DNA of 15,597 nt from an uncultured Rhodocyclaceae bacterium. Lineage in GTDB: Bacteria; Pseudomonadota; Gammaproteobacteria; Burkholderiales; Rhodocyclaceae. Made by a program: the position numbers and the translations under genes. The DNA lies in contig CALAGF010000237.1 of the NCBI GenBank assembly GCA_937892345.1, positions 1 through 15,597 of the forward strand, read 5' to 3'. This document shows, in pieces, positions 15,239 through 15,597 of this stretch (the first letter of the stretch is position 1; every line of letters starts with the position of its first letter). The notes under the pieces are model-generated. The model was not told the DNA's origin. It worked only from the letters and a program-made list of their open reading frames with translations, and made no database searches.

Positions 15239-15546
15239 TGGCCATACAAGGCCTGCATTGGCCCACCCCGCAAGCCTTGCAGAAAGCAGGCGTTCTCGTT
15301 GGTATCGTCGCCGCCATCGCTGGCATCGCTTGGGTCGCCGGCCTCGCGGACTTGGCAACCTGGGTGATGTGTGTGGCGACAGCCGTTGGCGCAGGCCTCG
15401 CCTCGGCATGTGGGGTATCAAGCCGGCGCCAGGGGCCTCGCGCCCTCCTGATCAGCACACTGTTTGTGATCGGTGCCAATCTTGTCGCACCGCTCGTCCT
15501 CTTGCTGGCCAAACCCATGCTGCAGTTCGTACTGCGCAGCCTCTAA
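15235..15546 (+). CDS. small multi-pass membrane protein
   Basis: A 103-residue protein. The ATG at 15235 overlaps the previous TGA (ATGA); a second ATG follows at once. Hydrophobic stretches at about residues 18-35, 40-60 and 70-90 suggest three membrane helices, the last ending near the C-terminus (LFVIGANLVAPLVLLLAKP). No family is recognised. It is the last gene of the rightward block and is followed by a short hairpin. Confidence 0.65.
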   Translation: MMAIQGLHWPTPQALQKAGVLVGIVAAIAGIAWVAGLADLATWVMCVATAVGAGLASACGVSSRRQGPRALLISTLFVIGANLVAPLVLLLAKPMLQFVLRSL

Positions 15547-15559
15547 GGCACTTCGTGCC
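15547..15559 (+). terminator. possible 3' hairpin after the last gene
   Basis: Directly after the TAA: GGCAC, TTC, GTGCC, a 5-bp stem with a three-base loop. No T tract follows, so it is weak as an intrinsic terminator. It may instead stabilise the mRNA end. The remaining bases to 15597 hold a short palindrome (TTGGCCAA) and no gene. Confidence 0.3.
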
Positions 15560-15597
15560 AAGGCTAGTTATTGGCCAAATTGGCTCAATCCAAGGAT

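Overview
This 15.6 kb window is GC-rich, densely packed and looks bacterial, most likely proteobacterial: there are two lipoprotein-type signal sequences, an OmpA-like domain, Shine-Dalgarno sites and many ATGA stop/start overlaps. The gene content (a DnaG-like primase, a UvrD-like helicase, a SNF2-type ATPase, a DUF1173 protein, a tyrosine-recombinase-fold protein and several small membrane proteins and lipoproteins) is typical accessory DNA from a large plasmid or an integrative conjugative element (ICE). No rRNA, tRNA, CRISPR array or intact transposase was seen. The host genus cannot be named from this sequence.

Layout. A leftward block runs from about 8.3 kb to 0.26 kb, in transcription order: DnaG-like primase with a C-terminal Lar-type zinc finger, a 107-aa unknown protein, a DUF1173 protein, a 141-aa membrane protein, a dual-specificity-type phosphatase, a 1128-aa SWIM-SNF2 ATPase, and a protein with three zinc-knuckle repeats. 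The first five are joined by 4-base ATGA overlaps or a 3-base gap, so they are probably one translationally coupled operon. A rightward block starts 43 bases away: a 262-aa unknown protein, a UvrD/Rep-like helicase, and a 152-aa unknown protein, with gaps of -1 and 0 bases.

After a 165-base gap (11487-11651) the + strand composition switches from G-rich to C-rich, although genes still point right. This second rightward block encodes a tyrosine-recombinase-fold protein that has lost most catalytic residues, a 449-aa protein joining a cytoplasmic-looking domain to an internal lipoprotein-like segment and an OmpA-like domain, a SlyB-like glycine-zipper lipoprotein, a zinc ribbon split by a glycine-zipper membrane segment, and two small membrane proteins.

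Interpretation (inference): the left and central genes look like a DNA-processing or maintenance module of a mobile element (primase, two helicase-type ATPases, antirestriction-like domain), with a phosphatase and a membrane protein of unknown role built into it. The right part looks like an envelope module brought in from, or belonging to, a different segment. The most unusual points are the primase-Lar fusion, the recombinase with a degenerate active site beside an Xer-like inverted repeat, the internal lipobox in the OmpA-like protein, and the split zinc ribbon.
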